Shown: positions 1-6,006 of the stretch, one piece after another | How positions within the stretch are numbered: the first letter of the stretch is position 1 | Layout: each line of letters begins with the position of its first letter | From: DATCJU01 sp036562635 | Lineage (GTDB): Bacteria > Actinomycetota > Actinomycetes > Mycobacteriales > Pseudonocardiaceae | Direction of reading: 5' to 3' | DNA: 8,353 nucleotides | NCBI GenBank assembly: GCA_036562635.1 | Contig: DATCJU010000056.1 | Span: 1-8,353, forward strand | Made by a program: the position numbers and the translations under genes | Notes under the pieces: generated by a model | Told to the model about the DNA's origin: nothing | Seen by the model: the letters and a program-made list of their open reading frames with translations, nothing else | Database searches by the model: none

Positions 1-1
1 G

Positions 2-670
2 GGCTGGGACGAGTGGCTGGACCTGTGGCGTGGGTTGCGGGGTGCCTCCCGGCGGCGACTTTGGCTGGTGGCGGCCGTGTCCACGTGGTGGTGGGTCTGG
101 CTGATCGACCAGGTCGGCCCGGGTGCCGGGCACCGCGGCCCGTTGGGGGTGCCGAGGGCGGTCCTGGTGTGGACGGGAGTCGATGCTCCCACCCCGCTGG
201 ATCCGGTGCTGGCCTGGTTGCATGATCCCGCGTACCGCCAGGTCGGCGCATGGCTGGCCTGGGGCGCCGGACTGGCGTGGGCCGCCGGAAACCGCCGCGG
301 CCCGCTGCCCACGGTCGCCGGCTGGGCGGCGGTGCTCCTCGCCGCGGAGTCCCTGGGCTACTCCTCGGCCACCGGTCGGGCCGCAGGGTGTTTCGCCCTG
401 GTGGTCGCGGTGCTGTTCCTCGCGTCGCTGCCCCTGCGTCGCCGCCCGGTCGACCGGCGGAAACGGTTGCTGCCCGGAGACGTGCTCCGTACGGGGACGC
501 GTGCGGCGGCCCTGGTGGTCCTGGTGCCGCTGGCCCTGCCCATCCTGGCGGTGACCGGCGTGTGCCGGCCCTACCTCACCGTGCCGCCCCGCCCGGCCCG
601 TGAGCAGCGGGTACCGGCTCCCCGGAGCGGAGCGGACACCCCCGAGACGGCGGTGCCCCCGGTCCGGTGA
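2..670 (+). CDS. Multi-pass membrane protein, 5' end outside window
   Basis: The reading frame is open to the left edge and ends at TGA 668-670, leaving 222 visible residues. A TTG at 35 could serve as a start, but the frame continues upstream with a tryptophan-rich, coding-like stretch (GWDEWLDLWRGLRG) and no good ribosome binding site is visible, so I treat the gene as truncated by the window. About five hydrophobic segments are visible: near LWLVAAVSTWWWVWLI, VGAWLAWGAGLAWAAG, TVAGWAAVLLAAESLGY, CFALVVAVLFLASLPL and ALVVLVPLALPILAVTGV. Basic clusters (RRR, RRRPVDRRKR) lie between them, as expected for cytoplasmic loops, and a short proline/arginine-rich hydrophilic tail follows. I do not recognise the family and assign no function. 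It converges on ald, with 34 bp between the stop codons. Confidence 0.6.
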   Translation, partial: GWDEWLDLWRGLRGASRRRLWLVAAVSTWWWVWLIDQVGPGAGHRGPLGVPRAVLVWTGVDAPTPLDPVLAWLHDPAYRQVGAWLAWGAGLAWAAGNRRGPLPTVAGWAAVLLAAESLGYSSATGRAAGCFALVVAVLFLASLPLRRRPVDRRKRLLPGDVLRTGTRAAALVVLVPLALPILAVTGVCRPYLTVPPRPAREQRVPAPRSGADTPETAVPPVR

Positions 671-684
671 CCGCACCGGGACCG
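660..684. terminator. Hairpin between convergent genes, possible bidirectional terminator
   Basis: The left arm CGGTCCGGTG (660-669) pairs with CACCGGGACCG (674-684) through a 10-bp GC stem with one bulged G and a four-base loop (ACCG). It overlaps the TGA of the left membrane-protein gene and lies 20 bp from the ald stop, where a terminator serving both strands would be expected. There is no T-tract on either side. Many actinobacterial hairpin terminators lack one, but GC-rich DNA also forms such stems by chance. Confidence 0.4.
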
Positions 685-704
685 AGGGCACCGTGTCGAC
701 CGGT

Positions 705-1820
705 TCAGGCCAGCACGTCCTCGACGCGGGTCAGCGGCAGACCGTGCGCCTCCGCGACACCGGCGTTGGTGACCTGACCGTCGACGGTGTTCAGGCCCAG
801 CGCCAACGCCCGGTCGGCGCGCAGGGCCTCCTGCCAGCCCTTGTCGGCCAGGGCCACGGCGTAGGGCAGGGTGACGTTGGTCAGGGCGAACGTCGAGGTC
901 CGCGGAACCGCACCCGGCATGTTGGCCACGCAGTAGAACACCGCGTTGTGCACCGGGAAGGTCGGCTCGGCGTGGGTGGTGGGACGGGAGTCCTCGAAGC
1001 AGCCGCCCTGGTCGATGGCGATGTCCACCAGCACACTGCCCGGCTTCATCTGCTTGACCATCGCGTTGGACACCAGCTTGGGGGCCTTGGCACCGGGCAC
1101 CAGCACGGCACCGATGACCAGGTCAGCCTCGACGACCGCCCGCTCCACCTCGTAGGCGTTGGAGATCACGGTGCGCAGCCGACCGTTGTAGAGGGCGTCG
1201 GCGGCCCGCAGCTTGTCCAGCGACAGGTCCAGCACCGTGACGTCGGCGCCCATGCCCACCGCGATCTTCGCGGCGTTCATCCCGGACACACCGGCACCGA
1301 GGATGGTCACCTTGGCCGGGGGCACGCCGGGCACCCCGCCCAGCAGCACACCACGGCCACCGCGGGAGCGCATCAGCGACTCACCACCCACCTGGGTGGC
1401 CAGTCGGCCGGCGACCTCGCTCATGGGGGCCAGCAGCGGCAGGGCACCGTTGGGCAGCTGCACGGTCTCGTAGGCGATACCGGTGACCCCGCGCTCCAGC
1501 AGTGCCTCGGTGCACTCGCGGGAGGCCGCCAGGTGCAGGTAGGTGAACAGCACCTGCCCCGGGCGCATCCGGTGGTACTCCTCGGCGATCGGCTCCTTGA
1601 CCTTCAGCACCATGTCGGCGGTGGCCCACACCTCGTCGGCGGTGGGCAGGATCTTCGCGCCCGCCGCGACGTACTCGGTGTCCTCGATCGCCGAGCCCAG
1701 GCCGGCGCCCTGTTCGATGTACACCTCGTGCCCCCGCCGCACGAACTCGTGCACGCCGGCCGGGGTGATGGCAACCCGGTACTCGTGGTTCTTGATCTCG
1801 CGAGGCACACCGACCTTCAT
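705..1820 (-). CDS. ald: Alanine dehydrogenase
   Basis: Catalyses reversible NAD-dependent oxidative deamination of L-alanine to pyruvate and ammonium in the cytoplasm. It is used for alanine catabolism and, in reverse, for ammonium assimilation or NADH reoxidation. The 371-residue length matches the Mycobacterium tuberculosis enzyme as I recall it. The N-terminal domain opens MKVGVPREIKNHEYRVAITP and carries the substrate and catalytic residues Arg15, Lys75 (KVKEP) and His96 (LFTYLHLAAS). The Rossmann segment has GAGVSG at 175-180 and Asp198 after the second beta strand for NAD ribose. The catalytic Asp270 is in the conserved DIAIDQGGC. All expected key residues are present. The ATG start is well supported by an AGGAGGAA ribosome binding site (1826-1833) ending five bases upstream. 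A PucR-family regulator lies 131 bp upstream on the same strand and is its likely regulator. The assignment is near certain. Confidence 0.97.
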   Translation of the reverse strand: MKVGVPREIKNHEYRVAITPAGVHEFVRRGHEVYIEQGAGLGSAIEDTEYVAAGAKILPTADEVWATADMVLKVKEPIAEEYHRMRPGQVLFTYLHLAASRECTEALLERGVTGIAYETVQLPNGALPLLAPMSEVAGRLATQVGGESLMRSRGGRGVLLGGVPGVPPAKVTILGAGVSGMNAAKIAVGMGADVTVLDLSLDKLRAADALYNGRLRTVISNAYEVERAVVEADLVIGAVLVPGAKAPKLVSNAMVKQMKPGSVLVDIAIDQGGCFEDSRPTTHAEPTFPVHNAVFYCVANMPGAVPRTSTFALTNVTLPYAVALADKGWQEALRADRALALGLNTVDGQVTNAGVAEAHGLPLTRVEDVLA

Positions 1821-1928
1821 GGTGCTTCCTCCTCAGGCAAGGTCTCGGAGAGGGAGTTGGTGATGATGGTCGGGCCGCGAGGTGCGGGAGTCATCGGAAC
1901 GGTCGCATCAAGCCGTCCCGGGAGGTTG

Positions 1929-1954
1929 GTGCAGGGTGCACAAGTGACCGGTCA
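1929..1954. promoter_or_regulatory. Paired palindromes upstream of ald, candidate operator or hairpin
   Basis: Two adjacent dyads lie in the gap between the regulator and ald. The first is GTGCA-GGG-TGCAC (1929-1941), which extends by two A/T pairs if one G is bulged. The second is the perfect 10-bp palindrome TGACCGGTCA (1945-1954), which covers the regulator's stop codon. They lie about 110-135 bp upstream of the ald ATG, so they could be an activator site for the neighbouring regulator. They could equally form a small 3' hairpin for the regulator transcript. The sequence alone does not decide between these. Confidence 0.3.
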
Positions 1955-3532
1955 TCGTTGCTCCCGCAGGGCGACCAACTGGAGCTGCAGCGCCAGCCGT
2001 ACGTCGGGGTCGTCCAGCCGCAGCGGGATGATCTCCGTGATCCTCCGGAGTCGGTAGCGCAGCGTGTTGCGGTGCACGTGCAGCCGCCGGGCCACCTCGG
2101 TCTGGTCCCCTGCGTACGCCAGCCACGTCTCCAGGGTGCGCACGTAGTCGGTGCCGTGCGTCTCGTCGTGTTCCTGCAGCAGGCGCACCGGCCCGGTGTG
2201 CAGCAGCTCGGCCACCGCGTCCGAGGAGGCCACCCGGCGGACCACCAACCGCGCCCACACGTCCTCGAAGGAAGCCCAGCGTCCCAGCTCCGGTGAAGCG
2301 AGCAACAGGGCCAGCACCTCGTCGGCCTGGACCCGCGCCGTGGGCAGTGCCTCGATCCCGGCGGCGGGGCCGCCCACCCCGGCCACCACCTGCACGCCGG
2401 GTACCGGATCCACCAGGGCCCGGGACAACCAGCTCCAGCGGGGCACACCCTGCTCCTGGCCGGTCTCGACCAGCGCGTACACCGTGCCGCCCAGCTCGGC
2501 CAGCGGAGTGCGGGTGGGCAGGCCACAGGCCGAGCGCAGCCGGTCGAACAGGGCGAGCCGCAGGGCCTCCATCCCACCCTCGTCGGTCGAGGTGCCGCGC
2601 AGTCCGAACGCCACCACCCGGTGCGTGGTCCGACGCAGCCCCAGCCGGTCGGCTGCCGAGACCATGTCACCGGTGCCGTGCAGCAGCGTGGCCACCAGGT
2701 CCCGCATCAGCCGGCGTTCCACGTTGCTGCCGGCCCGCAGGCGCAGCAGGTGCAGGGCGACCACCGCCGCGGTGTCGGCGAACGCCGCGGCGCGTTCCGG
2801 GGACACCGGGCCGGGCACGACCGCCCAGATCGAGCCGAGCAGCTCCGACCCCACCCGCACCGGCATGATCAGCCGGGGCAGGGTGCCGTCCTCCAGACCG
2901 GGCACGAACACCGGTTCCGCTCCCTTGCCGACCTCCCGCAGCACACCGCGTCGGCGGAACTGCTGCAGCGTGGCGTCGGGCACTCGCCGCCCGATGATCG
3001 TGGCCACCCTGGCCGGGTCGGCCCGGTCCTGTCGTGACGAGTAGGCCAGTACCCGGGAGCGGGCGTCCTCGATGGTCACGGGGGCGTCCACCACCGCGGC
3101 GATCGCGTCGGCCAGCGAGAACAGGTCGGAGAACTCGCCCCGCCCGGACAGTTCCCCGCCGAAACCGGGATCGAGGTCCAGCAGCGCGCGCAGCAGCCAC
3201 AGCACCTGGGTCCACGCCACCTGCCGGGACACCGCGAGCACCCCGAACCCGGCGCGCCGGGCCGTGTCCAGCACCGCGTCGCAGTGGGCGAACGGCTCCT
3301 TCAACGCCAGCGCCGCCGCGCCCCGCCCCGCGCAGTGTTCGGCCAGCCGGGCGGCAGCCTGCTCGTCGGCCACCGCGACACCCAGCACGAGATCGCCCTG
3401 GTGCACCCCGGGCAGCTCGTCCGGCTCGGTGATCACCAGGTCCCCTGCCGGTTGGTCCGGACAGGTGGGCGCGACGAGCAACGTCGCCAGGGGTGGCCCC
3501 ACCGACTCCAGCATCCGTCGCACCGCGACCAT
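1952..3532 (-). CDS. PucR-family transcriptional regulator, likely regulator of ald
   Basis: A cytoplasmic DNA-binding regulator of 526 residues. The N-terminal part (about 1-120, beginning VAVRRMLESVGPPLATLL) fits the PucR-type ligand-sensing domain. The middle contains a GAF-like or CdaR-like region, with VTIEDARSRVLAYSS and later ERRLMRDLVATLLHG leading into a degenerate GGDEF-type fold. The C-terminal 64 residues form the characteristic PucR/CdaR helix-turn-helix: WLAYAGDQTEVARRLHVHRNTLRYRLRRI, then LRLDDPDVRLALQLQL. In Bacillus subtilis a PucR-family protein, AdeR, activates the adjacent ald gene, so the neighbouring ald here is the probable target; that role is inferred. The start is uncertain. 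The chosen ATG at 3532 has GGAGG only one base upstream. A GTG at 3523 sits ten bases after the same GGAGG and may be the true start, and a GTG at 3550 lacks a ribosome binding site. The family call is firm. Confidence 0.92.
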   Translation of the reverse strand: MVAVRRMLESVGPPLATLLVAPTCPDQPAGDLVITEPDELPGVHQGDLVLGVAVADEQAAARLAEHCAGRGAAALALKEPFAHCDAVLDTARRAGFGVLAVSRQVAWTQVLWLLRALLDLDPGFGGELSGRGEFSDLFSLADAIAAVVDAPVTIEDARSRVLAYSSRQDRADPARVATIIGRRVPDATLQQFRRRGVLREVGKGAEPVFVPGLEDGTLPRLIMPVRVGSELLGSIWAVVPGPVSPERAAAFADTAAVVALHLLRLRAGSNVERRLMRDLVATLLHGTGDMVSAADRLGLRRTTHRVVAFGLRGTSTDEGGMEALRLALFDRLRSACGLPTRTPLAELGGTVYALVETGQEQGVPRWSWLSRALVDPVPGVQVVAGVGGPAAGIEALPTARVQADEVLALLLASPELGRWASFEDVWARLVVRRVASSDAVAELLHTGPVRLLQEHDETHGTDYVRTLETWLAYAGDQTEVARRLHVHRNTLRYRLRRITEIIPLRLDDPDVRLALQLQLVALREQR

Positions 3533-3693
3533 CCCTCCAGTGTGCGGCACCGTTCGTGGTCGTAGGACCCCTCCGAAGGCTCGAGGCTCGTGTGGCGGGG
3601 AGGGCCGCCACCGTCGGTGCCGTGCCCGTGACCGCGGCGGTACGGGGCGGGACCCGCGGTTCCGTGTCGGGGACGGGGTGCGAGACTGCGCGC
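3533..3693. promoter_or_regulatory. Divergent intergenic region between the PucR-type gene and bioF
   Basis: About 160 bp of very GC-rich DNA that must hold the promoters for both divergent genes. I see no convincing -35/-10 pair on either strand and no clear operator. CCGCGG occurs twice (near 3633 and 3655), which could pair as a weak stem but is expected at this composition. No TGAAC-type BioQ motif was found ahead of bioF. Confidence 0.35.
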
Positions 3694-4857
3694 GTGACCG
3701 GTGTGCACCTCTCCTCGCCTGACACGGTGTTCGACTGGCTCGACGCCCGGGCCGAGGCCAGGGCGCGGGCCGGGCTGACCCGGAGGCTGCGTCCCCGGTG
3801 CCGAGAAGGGGGTCCGCTCGACCTGGCCAGCAACGACTACCTCGGGCTGGCCCGGCACCCGCGGGTGGTCGAGGCCGCGGCGGAGGCCGTGCGGCACTGG
3901 GGTGCGGGGGCCACCGGGTCGCGGTTGGTCACCGGCTCCACGGAGCTGCACGCGGAGCTGGAGGCGGAACTGGCCGAGTTCTGCGGCACCGAGGCCGCGC
4001 TGGTCTTCTCCTCGGGGTACGCCGCCAACCTGGGTGTGCTCACCGCGCTCACCGAGCCGGGAACGCTGGTCCTGTCCGAGGAGTACAACCACGCCTCCCT
4101 CATCGACGGATGCCGTCTGTCCCGTGCCGAGACCCGGGTGTTCCCGCACCGGGACGTGGCGGCGGCCCAGGCGGCACTGGCGGAGCACGACCGGCGGTGG
4201 GCCCTGGTGGTGACCGACGCGGTGTTCTCCGTGGACGGCGATCTGGCACCGCTGCCCGACCTGGCCCGGATCTGTCGGGACCACGGGGCGGCTCTGGTGG
4301 TCGACGACGCCCACGGCCTGGGAGTGTTGGGTGAGGGCGGCCGCGGTGCGGTGGCGGCGGCCGGTCTGGCCGGTGCGCCGGACGTCGTGGTGACGGTGAC
4401 GTTGTCCAAGTCGCTGGGAGCCCAGGGTGGGGCCGTACTCGGTCCCCGCCGGGTGATCGACCACCTCGTGAGCACGGCACGCAGCTTCATCTTCGACACC
4501 GGACTGGCCCCCGCCGGTGCCGCGGCGGCTCTGGCGGCGTTGCGTCTGCTGCGGGAGGAACCGGATCGCGCCGGGCGGGCCCGGCAGGTCGCGGTGGAGC
4601 TGGCCGGTCGGCTCGGCGCCGCCGGACTGGTGGTGAGCGAGCCGGTCGCAGCGGTGGTGTCGGTGCGTGCACCCTCCCCGCACCAGGCGGTAGTCTGGGC
4701 GGAGGCCTGCCGGGCGGAGGGGGTCGCGGTCGGCTGCTTCCGTCCGCCCTCGGTGCCCGACGGGATCTCCCGGCTGCGCCTGACCGCCCGGGCCGATCTC
4801 ACGGCGGCCGAGATCGACCACGCCGTCGACGTCATCGTCCGCACCGCACCCCGGTGA
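3694..4857 (+). CDS. bioF: 8-amino-7-oxononanoate synthase (biotin biosynthesis)
   Basis: A PLP-dependent enzyme of the alpha-oxoamine synthase family. It condenses pimeloyl-thioester with L-alanine to give 8-amino-7-oxononanoate (KAPA), CO2 and the free carrier, the first committed step in building the biotin rings. Counted from GTG 3694 it has 387 residues, typical for BioF. Key residues sit where the Escherichia coli enzyme has them: His133 (YNHASLIDG) stacking on PLP, Asp204 and His207 (VDDAHGLGVLG), and the Schiff-base lysine at 239 in TLSKSLGAQGG. The C-terminal RPPSVPDGISRLRLT (from residue 350) favours BioF over glycine C-acetyltransferase or aminolevulinate synthase. The frame is open upstream to 3493, but that extension overlaps the divergent regulator and lacks family similarity. 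GTG 3694 or GTG 3703 is the likely start, although neither has a strong ribosome binding site. No other biotin gene lies in the window. Confidence 0.93.
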   Translation: MTGVHLSSPDTVFDWLDARAEARARAGLTRRLRPRCREGGPLDLASNDYLGLARHPRVVEAAAEAVRHWGAGATGSRLVTGSTELHAELEAELAEFCGTEAALVFSSGYAANLGVLTALTEPGTLVLSEEYNHASLIDGCRLSRAETRVFPHRDVAAAQAALAEHDRRWALVVTDAVFSVDGDLAPLPDLARICRDHGAALVVDDAHGLGVLGEGGRGAVAAAGLAGAPDVVVTVTLSKSLGAQGGAVLGPRRVIDHLVSTARSFIFDTGLAPAGAAAALAALRLLREEPDRAGRARQVAVELAGRLGAAGLVVSEPVAAVVSVRAPSPHQAVVWAEACRAEGVAVGCFRPPSVPDGISRLRLTARADLTAAEIDHAVDVIVRTAPR

Positions 4858-4902
4858 GCCGGTTCGAGGGTGTCGGGTTCGGCCTGCCCGGGTGGGATGC
4901 AC

Positions 4903-4917
4903 CTGTACCGGGTACAG
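4903..4917. promoter_or_regulatory. Perfect 15-bp palindrome, candidate operator
   Basis: CTGTACC-G-GGTACAG is a perfect dyad with 7-bp arms around a single G. It ends seven bases before the ATG at 4925 and lies in the 67-bp gap after bioF. Its size and symmetry suit a dimeric repressor such as a TetR-family protein, and one is encoded 400 bp downstream. A dyad here could block transcription or the ribosome binding site of the small membrane-protein gene. No second perfect copy was found in the window. Confidence 0.35.
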
Positions 4918-4924
4918 CAGGGAC

Positions 4925-5203
4925 ATGGCCGAGGAGCGACGGCGTGGGCCGCGCCGCGAGGACTACGAGCAGGGGCTGTACGACTATCACGACCCCACTG
5001 CGGGGATCGGGGGTGCGGCGCCCACGCGCAGCGCGTTGACGCTGCGGCTGTGGCTCGCCGGATTCGGCCTGCTGTTCTGCGGAATCGGTGCCGTGCTGGC
5101 GGGTGTGGCGGGGGTGTGGTGGGCGACCGTGGTGCTGGCGGTGCTGGCCGTGGTGGACCTGGGCTGGGTGGCGCACCGCAAGCGGCGGGGCGAACCGGGG
5201 TGA
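4925..5203 (+). CDS. Small two-pass membrane protein, possibly DUF6343-like
   Basis: A 92-residue protein starting at ATG 4925, preceded by a modest ribosome binding site (CAGGGA just upstream). An in-frame ATG at 4892 would add eleven cysteine-containing residues and is less likely, because it would place the 15-bp palindrome inside the gene. The N-terminal 35 residues are charged and hydrophilic (MAEERRRGPRREDYEQGLYDYHD), followed by TRSALTLRL leading into two hydrophobic helices at about 41-60 and 64-84, and a basic tail HRKRRGE. This is consistent with both ends in the cytoplasm. The (T/A)xSALxLRL motif just before the first helix resembles the actinobacterial DUF6343 family, a recollection I cannot test. 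Its function is unknown. It is 67 bp after bioF on the same strand and could be cotranscribed with it. Confidence 0.75.
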   Translation: MAEERRRGPRREDYEQGLYDYHDPTAGIGGAAPTRSALTLRLWLAGFGLLFCGIGAVLAGVAGVWWATVVLAVLAVVDLGWVAHRKRRGEPG

Positions 5204-5275
5204 GCGCGGATGCCGGTGGCGGCCGCGCTCCCGGTCCTGGGAACCTCGGCCGAGCCGTGCGCGTCGTCTCCGTCG

Positions 5276-5291
5276 CCTTGCGTGGACAAGG
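5276..5291. promoter_or_regulatory. 16-bp inverted repeat before the TetR gene, candidate autoregulatory operator
   Basis: CCTTG-CGTGGA-CAAGG has perfect 5-bp arms and a six-base centre, and ends 15 bases before the ATG at 5307. TetR-family genes are commonly autoregulated through such a dyad at the promoter or start. The position is right, but the arms are short and no second copy was found in the window. Confidence 0.35.
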
Positions 5292-5306
5292 GGCTCGTGT
5301 CGCAGG

Positions 5307-5969
5307 ATGTGGCGCGTGCTGGACCAGATGAACAACAGGTACGCCGCGGTGCTCCGACGGCGGCCGGTGCAACGCAGGGGAGCGGCGACCGTCAACGCCC
5401 TGCTGGACGCGTGTGCGACCCTGCTCGCCGAGCACGGCTACGAACAGTTGACCACCGCCCGGATCGCCGAGGTGGCCGGGGTTCCGATCGGGTCCTTCTA
5501 CCAGTACTTCCCGGACAAGCGGTCGGTGGTGCTCGCCATGGCCCTGCGCGGTCTGGACTCGTTCCTGGCCGAGGTGGACCGCTACTTCCAGCAGGAGTCG
5601 CCCGCCACCTGGCGGGAGGCCGTCGACGGGGTGCTCCGGCTGTACCGGTGCATGCTCGACTCGGTGCCGGGTTTCGGCGCGGTGCGGTTCAGCGACGTGG
5701 TCGAGGGGCAACCCCTGGATCCCGAACTGGACCACCACGCGGCCATGGCCCGTTACTTCGCCCAGCGTTTCGGCACGTACTTCGGGGTTCCGGTCGACGA
5801 GGAGCTCAACGTCACCTTCCGAGTGTGCGTCGAGGCGTTGGAGGCCGTCGTCAGGCTCGCCACCCGGGAGTCCGATCCGCAGCGTCGGGAGAGCATCCTG
5901 CGCCGGGCGCGGCAGCTCAGTATCGGGCTGCTCGCACCGTGTTTCGACGGCGAACCGGTCACGACCTGA
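5307..5969 (+). CDS. TetR/AcrR-family transcriptional regulator
   Basis: A 220-residue one-component DNA-binding regulator. The N-terminal TetR domain is clear: the first helix ATVNALLDACATLLAEHGYEQL (about 28-48), then the helix-turn-helix TTARIAEVAGVPIGSFYQYFPDKRSVV (about 49-75). The remainder is a mostly helical ligand-binding and dimerisation domain of normal length, with no obvious catalytic motif. I chose ATG 5307. GTG 5316 has AGGA eight bases upstream and is an equally good start, and ATG 5328 is also possible. The open frame extends back to 5088, but that part lies over the small membrane-protein gene and is not TetR-like. An inverted repeat at 5276-5291 may be its own operator, and the palindrome at 4903-4917 is another candidate target. 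The ligand is unknown. It converges on the NERD-like gene 30 bp downstream. Confidence 0.93.
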   Translation: MWRVLDQMNNRYAAVLRRRPVQRRGAATVNALLDACATLLAEHGYEQLTTARIAEVAGVPIGSFYQYFPDKRSVVLAMALRGLDSFLAEVDRYFQQESPATWREAVDGVLRLYRCMLDSVPGFGAVRFSDVVEGQPLDPELDHHAAMARYFAQRFGTYFGVPVDEELNVTFRVCVEALEAVVRLATRESDPQRRESILRRARQLSIGLLAPCFDGEPVTT

Positions 5970-5982
5970 CCGGGGCCGCCTT

Positions 5983-6006
5983 CCACCGAGAACCCGTTCT
6001 CAGTGG
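5983..6006. terminator. Strong hairpin between convergent genes, likely bidirectional terminator
   Basis: The inner arms GAGAAC (5988-5993) and GTTCTC (5996-6001) are separated by CC, so the loop is effectively CCCG. After a single C/A mismatch the stem continues with CCAC (5983-5986) against GTGG (6003-6006). It begins 14 bp after the TetR stop and runs through the stop codon of the opposing gene (6000-6002). That placement and the ten paired positions make termination from both sides likely. There is no T-tract on either strand, as in many actinobacterial terminators. Confidence 0.6.

Noticed and set aside
35..670. The left membrane protein as a complete gene starting at TTG 35
   Set aside because: The frame is open and coding-like back to the window edge, and no ribosome binding site precedes the TTG, so a truncated gene is more likely.
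600..2057. A 485-codon open frame on the + strand, antisense to ald
   Set aside because: Its translation is rich in His, Gln, Gly and Val with no domain pattern, typical of the antisense of GC-rich coding DNA. The opposite strand carries an unmistakable Ald.
3493..3693. A 67-residue N-terminal extension of bioF
   Set aside because: It overlaps the divergent regulator gene, has no BioF similarity, and the remaining 387 residues are already full length with catalytic residues at the expected numbers.
3433..4926. A 497-codon open frame on the - strand overlapping bioF and the start of the PucR-type gene
   Set aside because: It is an antisense shadow with no domain signature. Its C-terminal part only repeats PucR-gene DNA in another frame.
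5088..5306. A 73-residue N-terminal extension of the TetR protein
   Set aside because: It reads through the small membrane-protein gene in another frame, is Arg/Trp-rich and not TetR-like. The TetR domain is complete from the start near 5307.
3837..5738. A 633-codon open frame on the - strand across bioF, the small membrane gene and the TetR gene
   Set aside because: It is low-complexity Pro/Arg/Ala/Ser-rich sequence running antisense to three genes with clear families. Long antisense frames are expected at this G+C.
5307..5969. The TetR protein as BioQ, the biotin regulator, given the nearby bioF
   Set aside because: Another gene lies between them, no TGAAC-N3-GTTAC-like site occurs ahead of bioF, and the only TGAAC seen (near 5329) lies inside the TetR coding region without a matching right half.
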